Part shown: positions 30,334 through 37,885 of the stretch, one piece after another
Position numbering within the stretch: position 1 is the first letter of the stretch
Layout: the number at the start of each line of letters is the position of its first letter
IMG/VR virus record: IMGVR_UViG_3300047510_001668
Span: 113,879 to 177,878 of that record
Reading direction: 5' to 3' (one strand)
DNA: 64,000 bases
From: a virus
Position numbers and translations under genes: made by a program
The notes under the pieces: generated by a model
Databases searched by the model: none
The model's input: the letters and a program-made list of their open reading frames with translations, nothing else
What the model was told of the DNA's origin: nothing

Positions 30334-30935
30334 AGATAAATCTCCCGAATGTAATCCCACACAATAATATTCATGGCGGCGCTCACATTGAAACTTCGAA
30401 GAACACCGCGTTGTGGAATAGCAACTTTATGAAAATCAGGATGTTGAGAAATGATTTCAGGTACTCCGTGACTCTCTGAACCGAAAATGAATACAGGGTT
30501 CATCAACCCTTTTTCATACCAAGGACGAGATTTATATGTACCAATTTCTTCTCCACCTTGTTCACACAACACCACATGATGCTTCAACATCTTCAATTGA
30601 TTCAGAATGGATTTGTCGGCGGTCATCGGGTCATCAAAAGTATATTGGACGATGTTGATATATTTCTCAGCACCTACAGTGCTACGTTTATCGAATTTCT
30701 TGCGTCCAAAGATGTAAAAATTCTCAGCCCCAAAAAGACACGCCGAACGAATCATCATTCCTACATTCAACTCACCTGTGATGTTGATGCACCCCACCGA
30801 GAAACTACGCTGTTCAGATATGGTGATGGCAACATTTTGCTCGTAGGTGTTCTGCTTGTACTCATCACGAACATTGTACATCTCACTAGCCGTTTGCTTC
30901 GTGATTTCAGAATAGTTCACCATGGGATTAGTCAT
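30330..30935 (-). CDS. SPOUT-family RNA 2'-O-ribose methyltransferase
   Basis: About 201 residues from ATG at 30935 (MTNPMVNYSE); a start at 30965 is also open. SpoU/TrmH motifs are all visible: motif 1 region LNVGMMIRSACLFGAENFYIFG with the catalytic-type Arg, motif 2 VFIFGSESHGVPEI (GSE-xxG), and motif 3 VAIPQRGVLRSFNVSAAMNIIVWDY (IPxxGxxxSxNVSxA). Proteins with this trefoil-knot core use S-adenosylmethionine to methylate tRNA or rRNA ribose. A phage copy could modify host or phage tRNA. It lacks an extra substrate domain, like TrmL/TrmH-minimal forms. It sits among small early/middle genes. Confidence 0.9.
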   Translation of the reverse strand: MTNPMVNYSEITKQTASEMYNVRDEYKQNTYEQNVAITISEQRSFSVGCINITGELNVGMMIRSACLFGAENFYIFGRKKFDKRSTVGAEKYINIVQYTFDDPMTADKSILNQLKMLKHHVVLCEQGGEEIGTYKSRPWYEKGLMNPVFIFGSESHGVPEIISQHPDFHKVAIPQRGVLRSFNVSAAMNIIVWDYIREIYL

Positions 30936-31206
30936 GACAGCACCCATCACATCCGTGAATGGCATCTACGTTGGCATAGTCATCACCCTTCACCCGCCGA
31001 ATGTGTGAAACATGGTCAGGATCTGGATGTCCCACACCATGTTCACACACTCGTTCCATCATGTATCGGTCAGTTCTCCAATTCAAGGGCCAATCCTTCA
31101 TACGATGATTGCTAGGATTATGAATTACGCAATATTCACCTGAACAATCCTCTTTGGAATGCACCCAAATGATTTTTCCATTATAATCAAACCGTTCCAG
31201 CGACAT
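30928..31206 (-). CDS. Conserved Cys/His-rich phage protein
   Basis: The 92-residue protein starts MSLERFDYNGKIIW (start at 31206 follows GGAGGGTGAGG; a longer upstream frame overlaps the AAA+ gene). CSGEYCVIHNPSNHRMKDWPLNWR followed by MMERVCEHGVGHPDPDHV is a recurrent pattern in tailed-phage proteins; the Cys and His residues suggest metal binding. It overlaps the AAA+ gene by 20 nt, and its expression is probably tied to the promoter at 32371. The C-terminus has CDGCCHD. Function unknown. Confidence 0.75.
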   Translation of the reverse strand: MSLERFDYNGKIIWVHSKEDCSGEYCVIHNPSNHRMKDWPLNWRTDRYMMERVCEHGVGHPDPDHVSHIRRVKGDDYANVDAIHGCDGCCHD

Positions 31207-32326
31207 CCTCACCCTCCTCGGCGGCATCCGCCGAGGGCATCTCCACACCCGCGTCCACCTTGGTGTACAGGTCCAGGAACGCCGTCTTGGTGTCAGCGTC
31301 GAAGCGAGCGATACACATCTCAATGGCCTTCATGCGGCTACCGAACATGGCAAAGGCATTCACAATATGCTCCAGACGGCGCGTGCTGATGAGGTCATCA
31401 ATGGCACCCTCCTTGAACGTCTTGCGAATGATGTCCGACCATGCCACCAGCTTGTCGGCAAAGTCCTCATCCACCTTCTCCACACGCTCCATCTTCTTCA
31501 TCACAATCTTCTTCTCCACCTTCACAGAAGGATACTCCTGCTCAATGGTCACGGCGAAACGCTCCAAGAAGGCGTCATCCAGAATCTGAGCTGACATATA
31601 CTTGCCAGAATCGGATCCCTGACCCTTGGTGTTGGCCGTGGCCACGATGTTGAAGCCAGCCGCCGGATGTACGGTCTCACCGGTCTTCTTGTTGAAGTAA
31701 GGCTTGCCTTCCAAGATGGCCTGCAAGCACATCAACTTGTTGCTGCCACGGTCACACTCATCCAGAATCAGAACAGCACCACGCTTCATGGCCAGAAGCA
31801 CCGGACCCTCACGATACACCACGTTGCCATCAATCAGGGTGTTGCCACCAATCAGGTCATCCTCATCCGTTTCGATGCTGATGTTCACACGAATGGCCTC
31901 GCGCTTCAGGCTGGCACACACCTGCTCCACCATGGTGGTCTTACCATTACCAGATAGACCCGTGATGAACACCGGATAGAAATTCTTGCTGGACAGAATG
32001 GTGGTCAGGTCCTTGTGGAAGCCAAACGCCACGTAGGTGGCATCCTTCTTGGGTACCAGATTGTCCACCTCAACCTTCAACTTGGGCTGAGTCAGATGCA
32101 TCACAGCAGGGGAATCAGGCACGTTCACAATCTCCAGAACAGGGTTGGAAGTAGGGGCAGAATTGCCATTCACATGATACACACCACGGCGAACCTTGTT
32201 GGCGTGATTGGACAGAAACGGACTTGGGTTCACATTGATGCTGTTGGCCACCTGGACCACCTCAGGCCGCGTGAACTCCTGCTTGCCAGTGCTACGAAGA
32301 GCATCCACCAGTCGCTGAACCGTCAT
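31187..32326 (-). CDS. MoxR/CobS-like AAA+ ATPase
   Basis: The 379-residue protein has an N-terminal extension (~1-85), then an AAA+ module of the MoxR/dynein-related type: Walker A GLSGNGKTTM near residue 124, Walker B AVLILDECDRG near 184-194, sensor 1 NIVATANTKGQG near 226, and an Arg-finger-like LDDAFLERF. It corresponds to the gene often called cobS in T4-like cyanophages. AAA+ proteins of this class act with VWA-domain partners to remodel proteins or insert metals; the adjacent VWA gene (32429-34603) is that partner type. It has its own dyad-containing early promoter. Coding sequence looks G+C-richer than surrounding genes. Confidence 0.88.
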   Translation of the reverse strand: MTVQRLVDALRSTGKQEFTRPEVVQVANSINVNPSPFLSNHANKVRRGVYHVNGNSAPTSNPVLEIVNVPDSPAVMHLTQPKLKVEVDNLVPKKDATYVAFGFHKDLTTILSSKNFYPVFITGLSGNGKTTMVEQVCASLKREAIRVNISIETDEDDLIGGNTLIDGNVVYREGPVLLAMKRGAVLILDECDRGSNKLMCLQAILEGKPYFNKKTGETVHPAAGFNIVATANTKGQGSDSGKYMSAQILDDAFLERFAVTIEQEYPSVKVEKKIVMKKMERVEKVDEDFADKLVAWSDIIRKTFKEGAIDDLISTRRLEHIVNAFAMFGSRMKAIEMCIARFDADTKTAFLDLYTKVDAGVEMPSADAAEEGEDVAGTV

Positions 32327-32370
32327 ACAACCTCCATGATGAAGTAGAACATCTCACGAACCATACATTA

Positions 32371-32399
32371 AATATAACTGTTTTCCAGCCATTTGTCAA
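32371..32399 (-). promoter_or_regulatory. Sigma70-like early promoter for the MoxR-like gene
   Basis: TTGACA, 17 nt, TATATT on the minus strand, 45 nt before the AAA+ gene, with dyad copy C directly upstream. The leader contains GTGAGATGTTCTACTTC, nearly identical to the leader of the gene at 19447. Confidence 0.8.
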
Positions 32400-32406
32400 G
32401 AGGGGC

Positions 32407-32431
32407 TAAGTCATTGAAAATCAACAACTTA
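32407..32431 (-). repeat. 25-bp dyad element upstream of early promoter, copy C
   Basis: Arms TAAGT/ACTTA and inner TTG/CAA around an AT-rich centre. Its first bases are the TAA stop of the VWA gene. It ends 7 nt before the -35 box. Confidence 0.8.
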
Positions 32432-34603
32432 CGCCACCTGCTTCACGAAGGCGTTCAGGAACACACGGGACACCATCTTGGTATTCTGCATTTTCTTGAA
32501 TGCCTTTAATAGTCCGTTCCGTGAGGTGTTCACCTCTTGTAACGCCTTGTCCATGTCCATTTCTTCAATACCAATTTCAGAACCTGGCACCATGTAGTAG
32601 GTGTCATAGCCACGAACCTTCAAGCCAATGTACTTGTGCTTGTTGAACTCCTGCTTCCATTGCTGTTCAAATACTGCATCATTCACCGCATCCACACTCA
32701 TCTGCAACTTGCGATAGGCCTGAGACTTGTAGTTACGACCACTCATCAAGTAGATACCTACCACACGCGAACCTGTCAGATGCTTGTACATCTCCAGCAA
32801 CTGTGTGGTGTAGCCCTGATAGTAACCTGTGGTACAGGCAATCTGATGGCGGGTCTTGCGATTCTCAATGATGGTGCGACGACCCAGATGAACCGGATGC
32901 ATACCCTTTTCCGGATAATCAGGATTGATACCCATCACCTGAATGCCATTCGTGGCCTCACCGTCTGTGAGAATCACAGTGTTCAACACCTCAATACGAT
33001 ACTCCTCACGGAACTGCTGAGCCACATGGTTCAACACCAGGATGCTCTCATTCAGTGGTGTGGATCCCAGGTCGAACCCTGTGGGAAGGGATGCCGAACC
33101 CCCCTGCCAGTAGTAACGACCATAGGTGTGCTTGAAGCAGTATGCCAACATCAACACATTCTGAATGGCCTTCATGAACTCCTGGGTCTTCATGCTGCTG
33201 TGAAATAACTGCTTCAAACGGAAGTAGTGACCATGAATCTGTAAAGCCCCCATGGTTTCATCATTTCTAGTTACCTCAAAATTCACATCTTCCCGAGCAC
33301 CAGAACCCGTGTCATAGAAACCATACACATCAAAGGGAATGTTCACCTTGCGGCAGAACATCACCAGACTCACCAGCTGCTCGATGGTGTCACCAATGTT
33401 GTCCTGCATGCTGCTGGACATATCAATCAACATCAGCATGCCATGATTCTTGCCATCAGGCACCGTGGTGGTCTGAAGAAACAAGTTCTCTGACAGCTTG
33501 TGGCTCCAGATGCGATTCATGTCCAGCTCACCCGTCTTACTCACCTTGGCACGGGCAAACTGCTTGGCATTGCGACGAAGCTCAAACTCACGAACCATGT
33601 GTGAGATGTACTTGCGATTGGCCTGCATGAACTTGTTGTACAACTCCAAACGCTTGGACTCGATGACCGGATTAAACTTCAATTGTTCATGAGTCTTTTT
33701 CCAATCCACCACAAACTTCTTCACATCCAGTTTCGGAAAATGCGCATACGTGGCAGGATAGGCATTCTCATCAATCAACTTTTCCTGATTCTGTTCCAAG
33801 GCATCTGCTGTGATGGAAGAGGTCTCATCCTTGCTCATCCAATCCTGAATCTTCTGCTTGGCCTTGTCAGATGCCTTCTCCAAAGCATCTGCCATATGAT
33901 TCTTGCCTGCCTTACGGAGACGGTCAATGGTGTCCTGGACACTGGTGGTCTCACCATCCTCAGACTCATCACCTGACTCACCTTGACCATCATTGTCCAG
34001 CGCCTCCATCAAATCCTCGAACAAATCATCCAGTTCGGACTTTTCATCCTTGGCCACATCCATGAACTCCTTGGCCAACATCATCACATCCTCGAACGTT
34101 TCCGCCGCCTCGATGCGGTCCACCAGGTCCTGTTCCGTCGGACTGAACGTGATGTCGGCGCGAGCACCCAACTTGAAATACACATTGGCGCGGTCGGCAA
34201 AAGGAAGATGCTTCATGTCCTCCATGGCGACACCAAAGAAGCCACGATCCACCAGCTGAGTGTAGCCATTGTACATGGGGCGCTTCAACCCAGGGTACTT
34301 GCGCTTCATCTTCTTTTCAATACGCGCATCTTCCACAAGATTCAGAAACGTCTTGTACTCCTTGCCATACTCCTGAACCTTGTTCACCCAACCCGCAGCC
34401 GGCGTGTACAAGGCATGACCCACCTCATGACCAATCATCAGGTCATACAGGTCGGCGTCCATGTCTTGCCAGATGGGGAGAACAAGAACGCGGTTCTTCA
34501 CATCAAATGAAGGACCGCGAACCTTTTGGTGTTCAATACGAATGTCCTCGGCGGCCAGAAGCCGACCCAGCGTGCTCTTGGTGGAGTCCAAAACGTTCGC
34601 CAT
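32429..34603 (-). CDS. CobT-like protein: HExxH region plus VWA domain
   Basis: A 724-residue protein. Residues 55-70 contain MIGHEVGHALYTP, a zinc-metallopeptidase-type HExxH (His59, Glu60, His63). Residues 180-220 are very acidic (DNDGQGESGDESEDGE). Residues 385-600 form a VWA domain: MLMLIDMSSSMQDN carries the MIDAS DxSxS (Asp394, Ser396, Ser398), and VILTDGEAT is the second MIDAS loop. This layout recalls CobT-like partners of CobS/MoxR ATPases, and the partner gene follows directly. The HExxH segment is typical of the phage versions and could be catalytic. It has its own promoter and dyad. Client and reaction are unknown. Confidence 0.87.
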   Translation of the reverse strand: MANVLDSTKSTLGRLLAAEDIRIEHQKVRGPSFDVKNRVLVLPIWQDMDADLYDLMIGHEVGHALYTPAAGWVNKVQEYGKEYKTFLNLVEDARIEKKMKRKYPGLKRPMYNGYTQLVDRGFFGVAMEDMKHLPFADRANVYFKLGARADITFSPTEQDLVDRIEAAETFEDVMMLAKEFMDVAKDEKSELDDLFEDLMEALDNDGQGESGDESEDGETTSVQDTIDRLRKAGKNHMADALEKASDKAKQKIQDWMSKDETSSITADALEQNQEKLIDENAYPATYAHFPKLDVKKFVVDWKKTHEQLKFNPVIESKRLELYNKFMQANRKYISHMVREFELRRNAKQFARAKVSKTGELDMNRIWSHKLSENLFLQTTTVPDGKNHGMLMLIDMSSSMQDNIGDTIEQLVSLVMFCRKVNIPFDVYGFYDTGSGAREDVNFEVTRNDETMGALQIHGHYFRLKQLFHSSMKTQEFMKAIQNVLMLAYCFKHTYGRYYWQGGSASLPTGFDLGSTPLNESILVLNHVAQQFREEYRIEVLNTVILTDGEATNGIQVMGINPDYPEKGMHPVHLGRRTIIENRKTRHQIACTTGYYQGYTTQLLEMYKHLTGSRVVGIYLMSGRNYKSQAYRKLQMSVDAVNDAVFEQQWKQEFNKHKYIGLKVRGYDTYYMVPGSEIGIEEMDMDKALQEVNTSRNGLLKAFKKMQNTKMVSRVFLNAFVKQVA

Positions 34604-34617
34604 ACAACCCCCGTGTC

Positions 34618-34661
34618 AGAAGAAAACCCTAGCAGCTATACATTAAGTATAATTGCTAGGG
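34618..34661 (-). terminator. Intrinsic terminator with promoter in its loop
   Basis: The 8-bp stem CCCTAGCA/TGCTAGGG (34654-34661 and 34627-34634) is followed on the minus strand by TTTTCTTCT. The 19-nt loop contains the -10 box TATACT of the VWA-gene promoter. Readthrough from the ClpP-like gene makes the hairpin; transcripts from the nested promoter start in the loop and cannot. Confidence 0.75.
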
Positions 34662-34674
34662 CGTCCTTTGTCAA
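34646..34674 (-). promoter_or_regulatory. Sigma70-like early promoter for the VWA gene
   Basis: TTGACA, 17 nt, TATACT on the minus strand, about 43 nt before the VWA gene start, with dyad copy D upstream and a terminator hairpin around the -10 box. Confidence 0.82.
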
Positions 34675-34683
34675 GCCCCTACG

Positions 34684-34708
34684 TAAGTTGTTGAAAATCA
34701 ACGACTTA
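34684..34708 (-). repeat. 25-bp dyad element upstream of early promoter, copy D
   Basis: The most symmetrical copy: TAAGT/ACTTA outer and GTTG/CAAC inner arms around ATTTT. It overlaps the last codons and TGA stop of the ClpP-like gene and ends 9 nt before the -35 box. Confidence 0.82.
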
Positions 34709-35282
34709 CAGCCTTCTTCTTTCTCGGAGATTTAGACTTTTGGGGCTTGAATTTCGTTTGCAAACGCTTGGTGACTTCATCACCTGACATCCAAATATCT
34801 TTATTTTGTAAAATGGAATTGATTTCACCTTCTGTCAGAAATCCTGTATATACATCCTTCCATAATCTGCGACTCCATTCACGCTCATGCACAATGTTAT
34901 CATACATCTCGCCACCCTTACCAAAACTACCTGAACTGTAATTGTGAAACATGAACATGGAATGCTTGCTGATTTCAAAATGCTTGGCAGACAAGAATAT
35001 CACTGTGGCTGCACTCATGCAAGCACCTTCCACAGATGCCACGATGTTGGCTTTGGTTTCTGCAAATGCTCGCATGAACTGAATGGCTGTGAACAAGTCA
35101 CCACCGTAGCTGTTAATATGAATCACAATCACATCATTTTCACTGGCGTTTCGAATGGTTTCAAACCAGTGAATGTATTCTGAAGGTGATTTTATCTCAC
35201 CTGAAAGATAGAACTTATGAACTTTGGAAATGGGCCGGTCTGTGAATGCTGTCGCCATGGGCGATTCAATTGGTTTCTCCAT
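34698..35282 (-). CDS. ClpP-family serine protease
   Basis: A 194-residue ClpP-like protein. KFYLSGEIKSPSEYIHWFETI, INSYGGDLFTAIQFMRAF, EGACMSAATVIFLSA with the likely nucleophile Ser90, and MFMFHNYSSG with His113 follow the ClpP order. The basic C-terminus (KFKPQKSKSPRKKKAVSR) replaces the usual end. T4-like environmental phages often carry this gene. Possible roles include host-protein turnover or prohead processing, although gp21 is the prohead protease here. The ATG at 35282 overlaps the upstream gene by 17 nt. An alternative start, MATAF, lies 24 nt downstream. Confidence 0.88.
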   Translation of the reverse strand: MEKPIESPMATAFTDRPISKVHKFYLSGEIKSPSEYIHWFETIRNASENDVIVIHINSYGGDLFTAIQFMRAFAETKANIVASVEGACMSAATVIFLSAKHFEISKHSMFMFHNYSSGSFGKGGEMYDNIVHEREWSRRLWKDVYTGFLTEGEINSILQNKDIWMSGDEVTKRLQTKFKPQKSKSPRKKKAVSR

Positions 35283-35628
35283 AATACCTGGTCACCTGTA
35301 GAATCCTGTCAATTTGTTTTTGAATGATGTCTTTACGATTCGGCCAATGAATGTATTCCTTGTCAGGATTCTTTTGGAGATTGTAAAGAAGGGGAAGGAT
35401 CAACTGCTCAACTTGTTGTAACTTACCGCGTACTTCTGATGTCACCAGCTGTTTGTGTTGTTCAATCAGAGATGAGGTGTCACCTGTTGTGAGTTCTTCC
35501 AACTTGTTTTCTAATGCAGAAATTTTATCTAATAGTTCTTCTTTGAAATTTGGATCCACGGGAGTGACGGTGGGAAGTCCATCATTCTCCTCGAAGGAAA
35601 ATCCAAAATCGAATTGATTATCGTCCAT
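35266..35628 (-). CDS. Conserved T4-like phage protein
   Basis: The 120-residue protein starts MDDNQFDFGFSFEENDG. The middle is a coiled-coil-like helix (EELLDKISALENKLEELTTGD) and the C-terminus YNLQKNPDKEYIHWPNRKDIIQKQIDRILQVTRY is a pattern I recall from marine T4-like phages, without function. It overlaps both neighbours (deformylase upstream, ClpP-like downstream), so it is co-translated with them. The acidic N-terminus with FDFGF may be a short binding motif. Confidence 0.78.
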   Translation of the reverse strand: MDDNQFDFGFSFEENDGLPTVTPVDPNFKEELLDKISALENKLEELTTGDTSSLIEQHKQLVTSEVRGKLQQVEQLILPLLYNLQKNPDKEYIHWPNRKDIIQKQIDRILQVTRYYGETN

Positions 35629-36154
35629 ATGCTAACCGTTTTTGTAATTTGAGTTGACGCTTCTTCCACTTGTCCAACTCCCACTTCAACTTGAAATTGG
35701 ATGCGTGAAATGTGAAATTGATTCCCTCCATATGGTCATACTCATGTAACACCACTCTGGCACCTATCCCCTGAAACTTGCCAGATTTCATTTCACCCTT
35801 CTCATCCTGCCATTCAATGAATACTTCTTTGGGGCGCCTCAAGGTCAAGAAAAATCCTGGAAATGACAAACATCCTTCTTCTATAGCCACTTCTTCTTTG
35901 CTTACTCCCACCACATTGGGGTTGAAGAAGGCAATTTTTTCCTCTTTGGTGCCTATCACAAACACACGATAGGGAAGACCTACTTGATTGGCAGATAATC
36001 CTGCGCCATCCCACTCCACCATTTTACTGTGTAAAGCTGCTGCCAGCTCCTCTGCCTTGTCACCATCCTTCTCGAAATCAAACGCGGGAGGCCGCGTGGT
36101 CATTCGTTCATCAGTGAAATGTATCAATTGTAATTCATCAAGATTGAAATGCAT
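35618..36154 (-). CDS. def: Peptide deformylase
   Basis: A 178-residue deformylase that removes the formyl group from nascent N-terminal Met. The three motifs are intact: GAGLSANQVGLP (Gln57), EEGCLSFPG (Cys95) and VLHEYDHMEG (His137, Glu138, His141). Met in the third motif replaces the usual Leu. Phage deformylases are frequent in cyanophages and lack the C-terminal extension of bacterial enzymes; here a basic helical tail (WELDKWKKRQLKLQKRL) is present. A late-type box overlaps the gp46 end at 36167-36174. Confidence 0.95.
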   Translation of the reverse strand: MHFNLDELQLIHFTDERMTTRPPAFDFEKDGDKAEELAAALHSKMVEWDGAGLSANQVGLPYRVFVIGTKEEKIAFFNPNVVGVSKEEVAIEEGCLSFPGFFLTLRRPKEVFIEWQDEKGEMKSGKFQGIGARVVLHEYDHMEGINFTFHASNFKLKWELDKWKKRQLKLQKRLAYGR

Positions 36155-36166
36155 ATCATCCTCTAA

Positions 36167-36174
36167 TATTTATT
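36167..36174 (-). promoter_or_regulatory. Possible late promoter box (AATAAATA)
   Basis: AATAAATA on the minus strand at the end of gene 46, only 13 nt before the deformylase ATG. A start site about 6 nt downstream would leave almost no leader, so use is uncertain. Confidence 0.35.
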
Positions 36175-37885
36175 AGACAATCACCGAGAAATTCTGACGT
36201 TTGGTGAACTTCACCACATGATTGAACTTATCAAACAACTGGTCACCTTTATGTGAAATCACCCAAACATTGGTGCCATCTCCCAATGTGTTCAACAACG
36301 TCATCACATAATCCGTGGCACTATTATCTAAGCTACTATCAAACACCTCATCAAGAATAAGCAGATTAGTACTAGCACTATTCTTAAGCTTAGCGATTGT
36401 GCGCCACGTAAACAGAAGCGCCAAATCAATTCTTTGTTTCTCGCCTTCACTAAAGCTTTCATAACTAAAATCATCCCGATAACGTGATTTAATAACCTCA
36501 TCGAATTTCTCATCTAATGTGAATTGGACAAAGAAGTCCATGGATGTCAGAAACTTATTGACGAGTTTATTTATAGCCGGGAGATACTGCCTAATAATCT
36601 TGGTCTTGATACCAGAGTCTTTCAACAAGATGCCAGCAATATCATAGTAATCACTGAGTTCATTCAATTCACTGCGTTCCTTCACCACACCTAATGTATC
36701 CTTGGCTAGGTCTTTCAACTTGGCCTTTTCCACATCAATGTTTCCCACCTTCTGGCTGACATCCGCCTTCTCCAATTCCAATCGTTGAATGAACCGTTCC
36801 GTGGATGCTAGTTCAGATTTCACTCCGGAAATCTCCTCATTCAACTGAGTGATTTCTTTGTTGATGGTGGCAATCACTGTCAAACGCTCCTGGAGCATCA
36901 TCTTCTGGTCTTCAATCTGTTCAATGTTATTTTGCACCTTCTTCAAATCACCTGACCGTTCATCAATGATGTCCTTCTTGAAATCATGTTCAATGCCTTG
37001 CTTACACTTGGGACAGGTGTCATTGTTATGATAGAAGGAAATTTCTTTTTCTATAGATGTGGCTGTTAATTCAAATTCTCGGACTTGCCGTAGGATTTCG
37101 GAAACAGCTTCATTAACACTAGATGCATCCCCAATGCTGTTAAAATGATTATTTCTTCTATCATCAAGATGAAGTAACATATTCCGTTTATTATGGACTT
37201 CATTGCCAGCCTCCTGAATTTTCACCTCGATGTCAGCAATTCGTGCGTCACGATCCTCTTCCAACGTCTTGATGTAATCTTGCTGAATCTCGGCTTTGTT
37301 TTTTGCCAGTGCAATTTTATGTTCCACATCCGTCATCTTCACTTTCAATTCTGTTATCTTTTCTTTCAACACCAGATTCATGGATGTGAAAATCTTGATG
37401 TCCAGAATATCTTCAATCACCTCACGCCGAGCAGCAGCTGGCAGTTGCATGAATGGTGTAAATGATGCTGAACCCAAAATCACAATCTGTGTAAATGACT
37501 TGAAGTTCAATTTCAGAATGTTTTCTTCCAGATACTTCTGATAATCTCGGCTGGCAGCATCCTGATTCAACAGATTGCCATCCACCCAAATCTCAAACAC
37601 GGCAGGCTTGATGCCTCGGATAATCTTGTAATTCTTGTTGCCAATATAAAATTCAATTTCCACCATACAGTTCTTGCCATTGATGGTGTTCACCAACTGA
37701 GGCTTGTTGATGTTACGATAGGGCTTGCCAAACAAAGCAAAACAAATGGCGTCCAACAACGTGCTTTTACCACTGCCATTTTCACCCACAATCAATGTAG
37801 TGGGGCGAACATCCAACTGCAATTCTGTATAGGCATTTCCTGTGGACAGGAAATTACGCCATCGAACTTTCTTGAAATGAATCAT
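36173..37885 (-). CDS. 46: Recombination nuclease ATPase subunit (gp46, Rad50/SbcC-like)
   Basis: A 570-residue SMC-like ATPase. N-terminal Walker A is GENGSGKS (residues 34-41). Two long coiled coils flank a zinc hook DTCPKCKQG near residue 290. The C-terminal half has the ABC signature FSEGEKQRIDLALLF and Walker B NLLILDEVFDSSLD. With gp47 it resects DNA ends to feed UvsX/UvsY recombination and recombination-dependent replication. It overlaps gene 47 by 4 nt. Length matches T4 gp46 (560). Confidence 0.96.
   Translation of the reverse strand: MIHFKKVRWRNFLSTGNAYTELQLDVRPTTLIVGENGSGKSTLLDAICFALFGKPYRNINKPQLVNTINGKNCMVEIEFYIGNKNYKIIRGIKPAVFEIWVDGNLLNQDAASRDYQKYLEENILKLNFKSFTQIVILGSASFTPFMQLPAAARREVIEDILDIKIFTSMNLVLKEKITELKVKMTDVEHKIALAKNKAEIQQDYIKTLEEDRDARIADIEVKIQEAGNEVHNKRNMLLHLDDRRNNHFNSIGDASSVNEAVSEILRQVREFELTATSIEKEISFYHNNDTCPKCKQGIEHDFKKDIIDERSGDLKKVQNNIEQIEDQKMMLQERLTVIATINKEITQLNEEISGVKSELASTERFIQRLELEKADVSQKVGNIDVEKAKLKDLAKDTLGVVKERSELNELSDYYDIAGILLKDSGIKTKIIRQYLPAINKLVNKFLTSMDFFVQFTLDEKFDEVIKSRYRDDFSYESFSEGEKQRIDLALLFTWRTIAKLKNSASTNLLILDEVFDSSLDNSATDYVMTLLNTLGDGTNVWVISHKGDQLFDKFNHVVKFTKRQNFSVIV

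Noticed and set aside
32429-34603. CobT subunit of a true cobaltochelatase
   Set aside because: No CobN-like gene is present and the HExxH segment differs from bacterial CobT, so only CobT-like is claimed.
36565-36575. TATAAATA box on the minus strand within gene 46
   Set aside because: It is inside conserved coding sequence (around INKLV) with no gene start downstream at a usable distance.
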